Source of the DNA: Sphingomonas dokdonensis
GTDB taxonomy: Bacteria; Pseudomonadota; Alphaproteobacteria; Sphingomonadales; Sphingomonadaceae
Direction of reading: 5' to 3'
Assembly (NCBI RefSeq): GCF_002197685.1
Contig: NZ_NBBI01000001.1
Span: forward strand, 248,001-312,000
DNA: 64,000 nucleotides
The notes below the pieces were generated by a model. That model had not been told where the DNA came from, did no database searches, and was given only the letters and a program-made list of their open reading frames with translations. Made by a program: the position numbers and the translations under genes. Below, in pieces: positions 43,981-52,525 of this stretch (position 1 is the stretch's first letter; the number at the start of each line of letters is the position of its first letter).

Positions 43981-44565
43981 ATGACCAGCAGCGACAGCCA
44001 GCCGCCTCACACGGCACGCGACGATCTTGGCCACGCCAACGAGGATCTGAAGGCACTCATCCGGACCATCCCGGACTTTCCCAAGCCAGGTATCGAATTT
44101 CGCGACATCACCACGCTGCTGCTCGATGCAAAAGGCTTGGCAACCGCGATCGAGCGTATGGCGGCTGCGACGCACGGACCGGTGGATCTCGTCGCCGGCA
44201 TCGAGGCGCGCGGCTTCCTCTTCGCTGCGGCGCTGGCGGTGCCGCTGAAGGCCGGTGTCCTGCTTATCCGCAAGGATGGCAAGTTGCCGGGCGCCACGAT
44301 CGCAGAGGATTATACGCTGGAATATGGCACCGATCGTATCGCCATCCATGCCGATGCGTGCGCGCCCGGGGCGACCATCCTGTTGGTCGACGATCTGATC
44401 GCGACCGGCGGCACGGCACGCGCCGCCATCCGCTTGTTGCGCAAAGCCGGCGCAACAGTGACGCAAGCGCAGTTCGTCGTCGACCTGCCGGATCTTGGCG
44501 GTGCTGACCGGCTGCGCGAAGACGGTATAGAGGTAAGCGCGCTGGTTTCGTTCCAGGGCCATTAA
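43981..44565 (+). CDS. apt: adenine phosphoribosyltransferase
   Basis: A 194-residue purine salvage enzyme (adenine + PRPP to AMP). DLKALIRTIPDFPKPGIEFRDITTLL is the family start, VAGIEARGFLFAAALA follows, and ILLVDDLIATGGTARAAIRLL is the PRPP-binding loop. About 25 extra N-terminal residues precede the conserved part. The start may be ATG 43981, ATG 43969 or the TTG/ATG at 43945; AGGGC lies about 10 bases before 43981. Alone after the petC terminator. Confidence 0.94.
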   Translation: MTSSDSQPPHTARDDLGHANEDLKALIRTIPDFPKPGIEFRDITTLLLDAKGLATAIERMAAATHGPVDLVAGIEARGFLFAAALAVPLKAGVLLIRKDGKLPGATIAEDYTLEYGTDRIAIHADACAPGATILLVDDLIATGGTARAAIRLLRKAGATVTQAQFVVDLPDLGGADRLREDGIEVSALVSFQGH

Positions 44566-44590
44566 GGAACTTCGCTTTATTGATCTCGTT
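44566..44590 (+). promoter_or_regulatory. EcfG-type (general stress response) promoter
   Basis: GGAAC (44566-44570), 16 bases, CGTT (44587-44590) is an exact match to the alphaproteobacterial EcfG consensus. It lies 55 bases before the lipoprotein gene at 44645 and starts on the base after the apt stop. Confidence 0.65.
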
Positions 44591-44644
44591 CTGAAAACAC
44601 CGCGGCGCGTAACGGCCGCTTCTCCATTGTGCGGGAGTTGGACG

Positions 44645-45343
44645 ATGATCTTCAAGCGCCTCGGACTGATCTCTTTACTCGGCGGCCTCGCCTTCGGCAC
44701 CGCGGCCTGCACCGATGGCTACGGCTATGGCGGCGCTTCGCTTGGCTACGGCTCGGGCTATTATGCCGATCCTTATTATGCCGACGCCGGCTGGGGCGGC
44801 TATGGCTATGGCGCGCCGGGATACGGCGGCGTTGGCTTTGGCAACACCTTCGGCTGGTATAACGACTTCTATTATCCCGGCACCGGCGTGTACGTGTACG
44901 ACCGGTTCCGTCGACCGCATCGCTGGAACAACGCGCAGCAGCGCTATTGGCAGTCGCGCCCCGGCTGGAACCGCCCGGGCGCGCGCGCCAACTGGAACGA
45001 CTTCCGCCGCGATTATCGTGCCGAGCGTCGTGACTATCGCGGCGACCTGCGCGATAACCGCCGGGACTATCGCAATGGTGCGATCAACCGCGAGCAGTTC
45101 CGCGAAGGGCGGCGCGACGCCCGCCGCGAGTTCCGTCGTGACGTCCGGCAGGACTATCGCGACCTTCGCCGAGAGAACCGCGCCGACGGCATCCGTACGC
45201 CACGCCAGCCGCGCGCCACGCGTATGCCGGGCGTGAACCGCAACCCCGGCTTCAACCGTGGTGGTGGCTTTAACCGTGGTGGTGGCTTTAACCGCAGCGG
45301 CGGCCGCGGCGCAGAACCGCGCGGCAACAACCGCCCGCGGTAA
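44645..45343 (+). CDS. Tyr/Gly- and Arg-rich lipoprotein under a stress promoter
   Basis: A 232-residue protein. The signal peptide ends in the lipobox GTAAC (Cys22). Residues 23-75 are Gly/Tyr repeats (GYGYGGASLGYGSGYYADPYY); 90-190 hold charged helical repeats (FRRDYRAERRDYRGDLRDNRRDYR, RREFRRDVRQDYRDLRRENR); the end has three NRGGGF units (44-base direct repeat in DNA around 45250-45295). GGGAG lies eight bases before ATG 44645. I know no function; the upstream EcfG match suggests an envelope stress role, as for other proteins of this make-up. Confidence 0.75.
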   Translation: MIFKRLGLISLLGGLAFGTAACTDGYGYGGASLGYGSGYYADPYYADAGWGGYGYGAPGYGGVGFGNTFGWYNDFYYPGTGVYVYDRFRRPHRWNNAQQRYWQSRPGWNRPGARANWNDFRRDYRAERRDYRGDLRDNRRDYRNGAINREQFREGRRDARREFRRDVRQDYRDLRRENRADGIRTPRQPRATRMPGVNRNPGFNRGGGFNRGGGFNRSGGRGAEPRGNNRPR

Positions 45344-45370
45344 TAGCAGGCTGAGCGTTGCTCGGCCGGC

Positions 45371-45820
45371 CTAGCTGGTCGGCCGAGTGGCGATCAGCCC
45401 GTTCGAGATCATCGACATGACGGCCACGTTGTCCTGGTTGAACACCGTCATGCGGCTTTTGAAGATTCCCATCTCGGGCCGCGACTGCGACTGGCGCTTC
45501 TCGATCACCTCGGTTTCGCAGCGCAGCGTATCGCCCGGATATACCGGTTTCAGCCAGCGGAGTTCATCGACACCCGGTGAACCAAGGCCCGCCTGCTTGT
45601 TGTTCTTCAAATTGGCGACGATCATCGACATCACCATCGCGCAGGTATGCCACCCGCTTGCCGAGATGCGGCCGAAATGCGTCTGCGCCGCCGCCTCGTC
45701 CGACAGGTGAAAGGGCTGGGGATCGTAGCGCGAGGCGAAGTCCATCACCTCCTCGCGCGTCACATGATAGCTACCGAAGCTCGCCTTCGCCCCAACGGCG
45801 ATATCTTCGAAATATTGCAT
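45371..45820 (-). CDS. MaoC family (R)-hydratase-like protein
   Basis: A 149-residue hot-dog fold protein. SRYDPQPFHLSDEAAAQTHFGRISASGWHT is the MaoC/R-hydratase signature (Asp and His catalytic pair), with LRWLKPVYPGDTLRCETEVIEKR. Members hydrate enoyl-CoA. The true substrate is unknown; no polyhydroxyalkanoate or fatty acid gene is near. Divergence is absent: it follows the phosphodiesterase gene on the same strand at 11 bases and may be its second gene. Confidence 0.9.
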   Translation of the reverse strand: MQYFEDIAVGAKASFGSYHVTREEVMDFASRYDPQPFHLSDEAAAQTHFGRISASGWHTCAMVMSMIVANLKNNKQAGLGSPGVDELRWLKPVYPGDTLRCETEVIEKRQSQSRPEMGIFKSRMTVFNQDNVAVMSMISNGLIATRPTS

Positions 45821-45831
45821 GCTCTCTCCCC

Positions 45832-47148
45832 TTATCGGCGCAGCACGGGTCGAAACACCGCGTCCGTTCCGTCCAGCCTAGGGTCGCCCGGCAGGCCGAG
45901 CAATGTGCGAAGCAGCGGCGTCACCGCAACATTGTCGAAAACCGGCAGCTGGCGTCCGTGCGCGAATGCCGGACCATTGGCGATGAATAGCGCCCGCATG
46001 CTGGGGCCGAGTGGATCAAAGCCGTGGGTGCCGCGCGCATAGCTTTGGGTCGGCGCGGTCTTCAGCAGCTCCCAGCCATCTTCGGCGAGGCACAAAAAGG
46101 CCGGGATGCGCGGATTAGTGCCGTAATGAAACCGGACAGGGATATTCTCCTTGCGCCAGCATTCCATGTGCGGGTGCGGCTTCAGCAGCGCCGCCGCGAC
46201 CGCCCCCTCGCGCCCCGGCAGCGGTTCGAAGGTGGCATAAGGTCCGCTCTCGACGATCCGCGCGTCGCTTGCCGAGACGATCCGATCCAGCGGCACAACC
46301 CGCTCGCTGGAGGTGGCGGCCATGCCATGGTCGGCGACGATCACCAGATTGGCCGGCTGGCGCAGGTCGGCGAGACCCGCCACCAGTTCGCCGATCTGGC
46401 GATCGACCTCGGCGATCGCCGCCTGCACTTCGGGCGAATCCGGCCCGGCGCGATGCCCCTCGGTATCCACCACGTCGAAATAGGTGGTGACGAAGCGCGG
46501 GCGGATCGCCGTCGGTCGGCGCAGCCAGTCGATCACCTGCCGCACGCGGTTCTCGCCTGGCATCTGCTGGCTGAATGCCTGCCAATCGCTCGGCCGCGTG
46601 CCACCGGTGATCGTGTTCGGCCATTCCGCCGCGCGCGTACCGCCCCAGGCAACGGTGGAGCCCGGCCAGTACATCGATGCGGTGCGGATGCCCGCGCGCT
46701 CGGCGCTCACCCAGATCGGCTCGGCGGCGTTCCACCAGAAGGGATCTTCGGTGGCCATGGTGAAGGTTTCGCCGGGACGGGCGGGATCCTCCATCGAATT
46801 GGCGGTTATACCGTGGCGATCGGGACGCAGCCCCGTCACCAGCGTCCAGTGATTAGGGAACGTCTTGGACGGAAAGGACGGCCGCATCGGCCCCGACACG
46901 CCGCCCGCGGCCAGCCGCGACAGGTTCGGCGTTATCCCGCGCGTCAGATAGTCCCAGCGGAACCCGTCGATGCTGACCAGGATCGTGACCGGCGCCCGCG
47001 CCTCCGTTTGCGCGCTCGCCGCCGCATAGGGCGCCGGCGCCGTGGCGGGCGGCAGGGCAGGGGGCGTTGCGGGATACGCGGCGCAAGCGGCAAGCGACAG
47101 CGCCGCGCACGAAGCGGCGGCAAGAGCGGGAATCAGGCGACCAAACAT
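45832..47148 (-). CDS. nucleotide pyrophosphatase/phosphodiesterase (NPP) lipoprotein
   Basis: A 438-residue exported enzyme of the alkaline phosphatase superfamily. The lipobox LSLAAC lies near residue 21. VSIDGFRWDYLTRG has the first metal Asp, PSFPSKTFPNHWTLVTG the nucleophile Thr, YFDVVDTEGHRAG, VIVADHGMA and GTHGFDP the remaining metal ligands, all of the NPP order. It splits phosphodiesters such as nucleotides in the periplasm. ATG 47148 is preferred to the TTG three codons upstream. Confidence 0.92.
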   Translation of the reverse strand: MFGRLIPALAAASCAALSLAACAAYPATPPALPPATAPAPYAAASAQTEARAPVTILVSIDGFRWDYLTRGITPNLSRLAAGGVSGPMRPSFPSKTFPNHWTLVTGLRPDRHGITANSMEDPARPGETFTMATEDPFWWNAAEPIWVSAERAGIRTASMYWPGSTVAWGGTRAAEWPNTITGGTRPSDWQAFSQQMPGENRVRQVIDWLRRPTAIRPRFVTTYFDVVDTEGHRAGPDSPEVQAAIAEVDRQIGELVAGLADLRQPANLVIVADHGMAATSSERVVPLDRIVSASDARIVESGPYATFEPLPGREGAVAAALLKPHPHMECWRKENIPVRFHYGTNPRIPAFLCLAEDGWELLKTAPTQSYARGTHGFDPLGPSMRALFIANGPAFAHGRQLPVFDNVAVTPLLRTLLGLPGDPRLDGTDAVFRPVLRR

Positions 47149-47249
47149 GGCGCCCAATTAGCGATCTGATTGCCCGGTGTCGCCGCCTTCATTGTCTCGG
47201 CAGCGAGAGGTAGGGGGCGCCCCACATCGCCTGTGCCGCGGCAAGCCAA

Positions 47250-48632
47250 TCAGCGCGCCGGTGTCGCCGCCGCAGCCGCCGGCGTGGCGGGCTGCGTCGG
47301 GGTCACCCGCCAGATCACGTTGCCGACATCGTCCGCCACCAGCATCGCGCCGGTCTTGTCACCGATCACGCCCACCGGACGGCCTTGCGCCTCGCCATCG
47401 GCATTGAGGAAGCCAGTGAGAACGTCGATCGTTTTCGCTCCCGGCTGCGGCCAGCCCTTTTCCGTAAACGGCACGAAAACGACCTTGTAGCCCGACGGCG
47501 GCACGCGATTCCACGACCCATGCTCACCGATGAACGCGCCAGTGGCGAACCGATCGCCCAGCTTCACGTCACCGGCGAAGGTGAGCCCCAGTGCGGCGAC
47601 GTGCGGCCCCAGCGCATAATCGGGGCGCTTCGAATATTGCTGGAGCTGCGGATTGGCCGGCTCCACCCGCTTGTCGGGATAGCCGCCCCAATAATACCAG
47701 GGCCAGCCGAAATGGTCGCCCAGCTCGATCGCGGTCAGGTAATCGGGCACGATATCCGAACCCAGCATGTCGCGCTCGTTCACCACCGTCCACAGTTGCT
47801 TGGACTGCGGGTTGATCGCCATGCCGTTGGGATTGCGCAGGCCCGCGGCATAGACGCGCGAATTTTTGTCGTTGGGCCAGACCTGCAGGATGTTCGCGCG
47901 CCGACGCTCCAGATCGAGGCCCTTCTCGCCGATGTTCGAGGCCGAGCCGACCGATACGTACAGCGTGCGCCCGTCCTCGGCCGCGATCACGTTGCGCGCC
48001 CAATGGTTCTCGCCGCCCGGCAGCTTGATCACTTCCTCGGGCTTGGCGTCGATCTTGGTCGCGCCTTCGGTGTAGGGTACGCGCACCAGCGCATCGGTGT
48101 TGCCGATGTAAAGCTGCCCGTCGAACAACGTCATGCCGAACGGCGAGTTGAGCCCGGTCATGAAGACCGAGCGGAACTCGGCGCGGCCATCGCCATCGGC
48201 ATCGCGTAGCAGCGTGATGCGATTGGCAGACGGCACGCCGGCACCGGCGCGGCCCATCAGATAGCCCATCACCCGGTCGACGAAGCTGCGCCCGCGCGGC
48301 GGCGAGTTGGTTTCCGCCACCAGCACGTCGCCATTGGGCAGGCGATACATCCAGCGCGGGTGATCGAGGCCATCGGCAAAGCGTGCCACGGTCAGCCCGG
48401 CGGCGGCCTGCGGCTTGCCCCCGGCGGGCCAGCCCACCGCATCGGCGACGTTTACGGTCGGGATCATCTGGCTACGCGGGCTGGTGATCTTGGGCCGCTG
48501 CCCGGTAACTTCCGCCACGTCGAGCCGTGCCTTGTCCGGCCAGCTGAGCCAGACGAAGATACCGATGCCGACCAGCACGATCAGGCCAAGCACGATCAGG
48601 ATGTGTTTGCGCATGATCGAAGAGATAGCCAT
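47250..48632 (-). CDS. PQQ-dependent-type sugar dehydrogenase (sorbosone dehydrogenase family)
   Basis: A 460-residue protein with one N-terminal anchor helix (HILIVLGLIVLVGIGIFVWLSW) and a six-bladed propeller. ARFADGLDHPRWMYRLPNGDVLVAETN, GHWAR-like LPGGENHWARNVI, AAGLRNPNGMAINPQ and GHHFGWPWYYWGGYP-like segments (GDHFGWPWYYWGGYPD) are typical of soluble aldose dehydrogenases. Members oxidise sugars in the periplasm with bound PQQ; the true substrate is uncertain. The start may be ATG 48632 or ATG 48614; neither has a clear ribosome site. Confidence 0.88.
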   Translation of the reverse strand: MAISSIMRKHILIVLGLIVLVGIGIFVWLSWPDKARLDVAEVTGQRPKITSPRSQMIPTVNVADAVGWPAGGKPQAAAGLTVARFADGLDHPRWMYRLPNGDVLVAETNSPPRGRSFVDRVMGYLMGRAGAGVPSANRITLLRDADGDGRAEFRSVFMTGLNSPFGMTLFDGQLYIGNTDALVRVPYTEGATKIDAKPEEVIKLPGGENHWARNVIAAEDGRTLYVSVGSASNIGEKGLDLERRRANILQVWPNDKNSRVYAAGLRNPNGMAINPQSKQLWTVVNERDMLGSDIVPDYLTAIELGDHFGWPWYYWGGYPDKRVEPANPQLQQYSKRPDYALGPHVAALGLTFAGDVKLGDRFATGAFIGEHGSWNRVPPSGYKVVFVPFTEKGWPQPGAKTIDVLTGFLNADGEAQGRPVGVIGDKTGAMLVADDVGNVIWRVTPTQPATPAAAAATPAR

Positions 48633-48707
48633 GAGCGGGCGGCGGGGGAAGGGTCGTTAGCGCGCCGCCACCCACGCACCTGTCCCATGCTGGTCGCCGG
48701 CGGCAGA

Positions 48708-49235
48708 TCAGGCCAACAGCGTATCCGCGAGCAGCAACAGCAGCTTGACGTCCATCGCCAATCCTTCGGCCCGCTTCTGCGCCACAAAGGCGGGCAGGTC
48801 GGCCCGTGGCACGACATGCACCACGATGTCCTCCTCCGCATCGCCGCCGCCCGGCCCCACCTTCACCAGGTCGCGCGCGCGCACCAGCGTGAAGCCCTCG
48901 CTCACCATCCCTGGCGAGGAATGGAAGATCCCCAGCGGCTCGATCACGCCTGCGCGATAGCCGGTTTCCTCCTCCAGCTCACGCCGCGCGGCGTCCTGCA
49001 ACGGCTCGCCCGCCTCGACGTCGCCGATCAGCCCGGCCGGCAGCTCCAGGCACGCGCGCCCCAGCGGCACGCGATATTGCTGCACCAGAATCACCTCGTC
49101 GGCATCGGTGATCGCCACGATTACCGCCGCACCGATCCCCCGGCACCGCGAGGCATATTCCCACTTGCCCTGCTTCACCATTTTGATGAAGCGGCCCTCC
49201 CACATCGTCTCGGCCGCGGTCGTCTCGTCGGTCAT
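48708..49235 (-). CDS. Nudix hydrolase, ADP-ribose pyrophosphatase-like
   Basis: A 175-residue enzyme. The Nudix box is exact: G-x5-E-x7-R-E-x-x-E-E-x-G at GDVEAGEPLQDAARRELEEETGY, and LVQQYRVPLGRACLELPAGLI is the usual segment before it. It probably cleaves ADP-ribose or sugar nucleotides. ATG 49235 overlaps the stop of the TPM-domain gene (ATGA), so it is the last gene of the LemA/TPM operon. Confidence 0.92.
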   Translation of the reverse strand: MTDETTAAETMWEGRFIKMVKQGKWEYASRCRGIGAAVIVAITDADEVILVQQYRVPLGRACLELPAGLIGDVEAGEPLQDAARRELEEETGYRAGVIEPLGIFHSSPGMVSEGFTLVRARDLVKVGPGGGDAEEDIVVHVVPRADLPAFVAQKRAEGLAMDVKLLLLLADTLLA

Positions 49236-49903
49236 AGCTCGATCAGCCGGTCGGGCAGTTCGTTGGGGTTGCCGGCGCTGCGCGGAAAATGCTCGGCCAG
49301 CACGACGCCGATCTCCGCCACCGCCGCCGCCATGCCGTCACCCGGCCGGCGGTCCTTCACCGCCTCCAGCAGCGCAGCCATCGCATGGCCCCATACGTCG
49401 GCGGAGACGCGGCCGTGGATGCCCGCCTCCGCCACGATCTCGGCGCGATGTTCATCGAGGCTGAGGTACAAGAGCACGCCGGTCGCCGCCGCCGTGCGAT
49501 GCTCCGCGGCGGCACGAAACAGCGTCAGCGCGCGCGCATGTACGCGCCGCGTCTTGGTCGCCCCCGGTGTCAGCGCCATGCGCAGCGCCGGAATCGCGAG
49601 CAGGTAGCGGACCAGCAGAAACGTCACCGCTGACAGCATTGTCGCCACCGTCAGTGCGACGCCGGTGGAGACATGCTCATTCCACTCCCCGCCGGTCAGC
49701 AGGTGCACGGCGTCCACCGCACCGGGAAAGGTCGCCAGCAGCGCCAGCACCAGCAGCATCGCCAGCACCGCCCAGTGCAGCCCCACGTCATGGTAAGCGT
49801 CCGACCGGCGCGCGACGATCGTCACGATCTCGCCGTCGGTGTGTCGCTCCGCCGCCGCCACCGCCGCGGCGACCTTGGCATGATCCTCCTTGGACAGGCG
49901 CAT
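49232..49903 (-). CDS. membrane TPM-domain protein
   Basis: A 223-residue protein with two or three membrane helices (about residues 41-62 and 88-115). MRLSKEDHAKVAAAVAAAERHTDGEIVTIVARRSD opens a TPM-type fold, continued after the helices by GVLLYLSLDEHRAEIVAEAGIHGRVSADVWGHAM. ATG 49903 overlaps the stop of the next upstream TPM gene by one base (TAATG). Function unknown; TPM domains occur in a phosphatase of plant photosystem II and in envelope proteins. Confidence 0.85.
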   Translation of the reverse strand: MRLSKEDHAKVAAAVAAAERHTDGEIVTIVARRSDAYHDVGLHWAVLAMLLVLALLATFPGAVDAVHLLTGGEWNEHVSTGVALTVATMLSAVTFLLVRYLLAIPALRMALTPGATKTRRVHARALTLFRAAAEHRTAAATGVLLYLSLDEHRAEIVAEAGIHGRVSADVWGHAMAALLEAVKDRRPGDGMAAAVAEIGVVLAEHFPRSAGNPNELPDRLIEL

Positions 49904-50841
49904 TACCAGCTCCCCGAGGCGCCGCCGCCCCCAAAGGAGCCGCCACCACCGCCGGAAAAGCCGCCGCCGCCCCAGCCACCGCCGCCGGAGCCGCCGCCCC
50001 AGCCGCCACCGCCGCCCCAATCGTCGTCATCGCGGTTGTGCAACGCCGCGCTCGCGATGTTCGCGGCAACGTTCCACAGGATCACCGATCCCAGGCCGCT
50101 GCCGCCACCACCGCGATACCGCTGGCCCTTGGCCCCGCCGCGCCGGGCGAGCGACAGAAACACGAACAGCGCCACCATGCCCCAGAACACGAGGCCTAGC
50201 GGAATGCCGCCGCCTCCGCTGCGCCGTTGCCGCGGCTGGCTCGCGTCGAACTCCTTGATCGCCGCCTCCAGTCGCGCCTGCGCCTCCTCCGGCGAGGCGC
50301 GCAACTGCGCCTCCAGCGCGTCCGCGCCCACCACCACGCCTCCCGCCATGTCGCCAGCCTTGAAACGCGGCAGGATCTGCTGGTTGATGATCACGCTGGT
50401 CAGCGCATCGGTCAGGATGGGTTCGAGGCCATAGCCCACCTCCACCCGAACCTTGCGATCGTTCGGCGCCACCAGCAGGATCGCGCCGTTGTTCACGTCC
50501 TTCAGGCCGACGCCCCAGGCGCGGCCCAGCTTGTAGCCATATTCCTCGATCGGATAGCCTTCGAGGCTCGGCACCGTGGCGACCACTAATTGCCGCTTCG
50601 TATCGCGCTGCACCGTCTCGAGCTTGCTGGTAAGCTGCGCCTCGACCTCGGGCGGCAGGATATTGGCCGCATCCACTACGAAGCCAGTGAACTTGGGAAA
50701 GGTCTGCGCACCCGCAGGCACGGCGAGCGCCAGCAGCAAGGGCAGCGCAATCAGCAAGGCAACAAGCCATGCCCGCCACCATGCGGTACGGTCGAGCGGC
50801 TGCGCGATGCGAGCCGCCCTGACGTCCGTCGAAGCGCGCAT
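49903..50841 (-). CDS. TPM-domain (YgcG family) membrane protein with glycine-rich tail
   Basis: A 312-residue protein: N-terminal signal/anchor (AWLVALLIALPLLLALAVPAGAQ), TPM domain (PKFTGFVVDAANILPPEVEAQLTSKLE, RQLVVATVPSLEGYPIEEYGYKLGRAWGVG, VGYGLEPILTDA), a second helix (GLVFWGMVALFVFLSLARRG) and an unusual Gly/Trp/Ser tail (repeats of GGGGWGGG). The TPM domain lies in the periplasm. It is eight bases after lemA. Confidence 0.9.
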   Translation of the reverse strand: MRASTDVRAARIAQPLDRTAWWRAWLVALLIALPLLLALAVPAGAQTFPKFTGFVVDAANILPPEVEAQLTSKLETVQRDTKRQLVVATVPSLEGYPIEEYGYKLGRAWGVGLKDVNNGAILLVAPNDRKVRVEVGYGLEPILTDALTSVIINQQILPRFKAGDMAGGVVVGADALEAQLRASPEEAQARLEAAIKEFDASQPRQRRSGGGGIPLGLVFWGMVALFVFLSLARRGGAKGQRYRGGGGSGLGSVILWNVAANIASAALHNRDDDDWGGGGGWGGGSGGGGWGGGGFSGGGGGSFGGGGASGSW

Positions 50842-50849
50842 CGCGACGA

Positions 50850-51428
50850 TCAGCTGCCGAAATCCACCTTGGGCGCGGTATCGGCGCCCGGCGTCGTCGC
50901 CTCGAACGGGACCTTCGGTTCCGCGCCATAGAAGATCTTGGCGCCGATCGCGTCGGGGAAGGTGCGGATCCGCGTGTTATATGCCTGCACTGCCGAATTG
51001 TAATCGTTGCGCGCGATGGTGATCCGGTTCTCCGTGCCCTCCAGCTGGCTCATCAGCGTCGTGTAATTCGCCTGACTCTTCAGCTCGGGATAGGCCTCCT
51101 GCAGCCGCTGCAGCGACAGGGTCAGCCCCGCCTGCGCCCGCTGATACGCCTGCATCTTGGCCGGATCGTCCAAGTCGTCGCCCGACACCTGCACCTGCGT
51201 GGCGGAGGCGCGTGCCTGCGTCACCTCGGTCAGGATCTCCTTCTCCTGCGCGCCCGCCGCCTTCACGGTGGACACCAGATTGGGGATCAGGTCCGCGCGG
51301 CGCTGATACTGGTTCTGCACATCGGCCCAGCGCGCCTTCACGTTTTCCTCGGCGGTCGGCACGCTGTTGATGCCGCAGCCGGCAAGGCTGGCGGACAGCG
51401 CAAGGAGGACAACAGGGCGAAACGTCAT
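50850..51428 (-). CDS. LemA family lipoprotein
   Basis: A 192-residue coiled-coil protein. SASLAGC is a lipobox at residue 18. VKARWADVQNQYQRRADLIPNLVSTVKAAGAQEKEILTEVTQAR is the family core, with ENRITIARNDYNSAVQAYNTRIRTFPDAI at the end. First gene of the LemA-TPM-TPM-Nudix operon; LemA beside TPM-domain genes is a common arrangement. Function in the envelope is unknown. Candidate promoter on the minus strand at TATATG (about 51461-51466). Confidence 0.92.
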   Translation of the reverse strand: MTFRPVVLLALSASLAGCGINSVPTAEENVKARWADVQNQYQRRADLIPNLVSTVKAAGAQEKEILTEVTQARASATQVQVSGDDLDDPAKMQAYQRAQAGLTLSLQRLQEAYPELKSQANYTTLMSQLEGTENRITIARNDYNSAVQAYNTRIRTFPDAIGAKIFYGAEPKVPFEATTPGADTAPKVDFGS

Positions 51429-51532
51429 GGGCTTGGCTCTCCAGTTACTGTGTCACGCATATAGGACAGTTGCGCCGCTTGGCGAAGGGGCAATCCGCGA
51501 TTACGCTGCCCGTCAACAGAAAGGGATGGGCG

Positions 51533-51985
51533 GTGTTCAAGGAATTCAGGGCATTTATCGCGCGTGGCAACGTGCTCGATCTCGCCGTTGCGGTGATAAT
51601 CGGGGCGGCATTCGGCAAGATCGTCACGTCCTTGACCGAGGATGTGCTGATGCCGGTGATCGGCACCCTTTTCGGCGGTCTGGACTTCTCCAGCTACTTC
51701 ATCGTGTTGGGCGAGGTGCCGGCCAAGCTGCAAGGCTCCACCGATTATGTCGCGCTGAAAAAGGCCGGCGTGCCGCTGCTCGGCTATGGCGCCTTCATCA
51801 CCCAGGCGGTCAATTTCGTGATTGTCGCCTTTATCATCTTCATGCTGATCCGCACGGTGAACCGCGCCGTTGCGCTGTTCGAACATGAAAAGGCGCAGGC
51901 GGCCGAGGAGCCCAAGGCAGAGCCGACCGACATCGCGCTGCTCCGCGAGATCCGCGACGAGCTGAAAGCGCGCCCTAAGGTTTGA
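51533..51985 (+). CDS. mscL: large-conductance mechanosensitive channel
   Basis: A 150-residue channel that opens under membrane tension. FKEFRAFIARGNVLDLAVAVIIGAAFGKIVTSLTEDVLMPVIG is the first helix and pore; YGAFITQAVNFVIVAFIIFMLIRTVN the second; a charged helix closes the protein. GTG 51533 with AAAGGGA seven bases upstream decides the start. It is divergent from lemA with about 100 bases between starts. Confidence 0.95.
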   Translation: MFKEFRAFIARGNVLDLAVAVIIGAAFGKIVTSLTEDVLMPVIGTLFGGLDFSSYFIVLGEVPAKLQGSTDYVALKKAGVPLLGYGAFITQAVNFVIVAFIIFMLIRTVNRAVALFEHEKAQAAEEPKAEPTDIALLREIRDELKARPKV

Positions 51986-52011
51986 CGCGCATCTTTTCTG
52001 TAAATGGCGGC

Positions 52012-52443
52012 TCAGGCGGCCGCCATTTCCTCCGCCGTCGCATCTGCCAGGCTGGTGCCGTCGAGGATGCGTGCCGTTTCGTCGCGCACCCGCGCCATGG
52101 CATGGCGGATCGCGCAATCCGCCTCGCTCTTGCAATCCTTGCACGGGCGATAGGCGGTGCGGCTGACGCAAGGGACCAGCGCCAGCGGCCCCTCGATCAC
52201 CCGGATCACTTCGCCCAGCGAAATAAGATGCGCCGGCCGCGAAAGGACATAGCCGCCCATCTTGCCGCGCTGGCTGTGCAGCAGGCCGGCATCGCGCAGA
52301 TCGGCCAGGATCAGTTCCAGGAACTTGCGCGGCACGTTTGCCTCGGCCGCGATGCGGTTCATCGGAATGGGTGGGCCACCAGCGGGCATGGTGGCGAGGA
52401 AGATCATCGAGCGGAGGGCATAACGGGAACGCTGGGTAAGCAT
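52012..52443 (-). CDS. Rrf2 family transcriptional regulator
   Basis: A 143-residue winged-helix regulator. MLTQRSRYALRSMIFLA is the family start, EANVPRKFLELILADLRDAGLLHSQRGKMGGYVLSRP the DNA-binding helices and wing. Four cysteines, PCVSRTAYRPC, KDC and EADC, suggest an iron-sulfur cluster as in IscR, NsrR or RirA, but the spacing (C-x8-C-x2-C-x5-C) is not that of a named subfamily. No isc/suf gene is in the window. A perfect inverted repeat lies 35 bases before its start. Confidence 0.9.
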   Translation of the reverse strand: MLTQRSRYALRSMIFLATMPAGGPPIPMNRIAAEANVPRKFLELILADLRDAGLLHSQRGKMGGYVLSRPAHLISLGEVIRVIEGPLALVPCVSRTAYRPCKDCKSEADCAIRHAMARVRDETARILDGTSLADATAEEMAAA

Positions 52444-52477
52444 GATACTCTGTTATATGCACCCGCATTATGGCGAC

Positions 52478-52495
52478 TGAAAGGCGCCCCTTTCA
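52478..52495. promoter_or_regulatory. inverted repeat, candidate operator
   Basis: TGAAAGG (52478-52484)/CCTTTCA (52489-52495) is a perfect seven-base repeat with spacer CGCC. It overlaps the putative ssrA -35 element and lies upstream of the Rrf2 gene on the other strand. Confidence 0.4.
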
Positions 52496-52519
52496 ACTTT
52501 CTGCGCGCGCGCCTATATC
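52492..52519 (+). promoter_or_regulatory. candidate ssrA promoter
   Basis: TTCAAC (52492-52497), 16 bases, TATATC (52514-52519). Transcription would start near 52526, at the 5' side of the tmRNA acceptor piece. Confidence 0.4.
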
Positions 52520-52525
52520 GGTCGG

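Noticed and set aside
45250..45300. Short tandem repeat in the lipoprotein gene as a CRISPR or mobile repeat
   Set aside because: It is an in-frame coding repeat of NRGGGF units.
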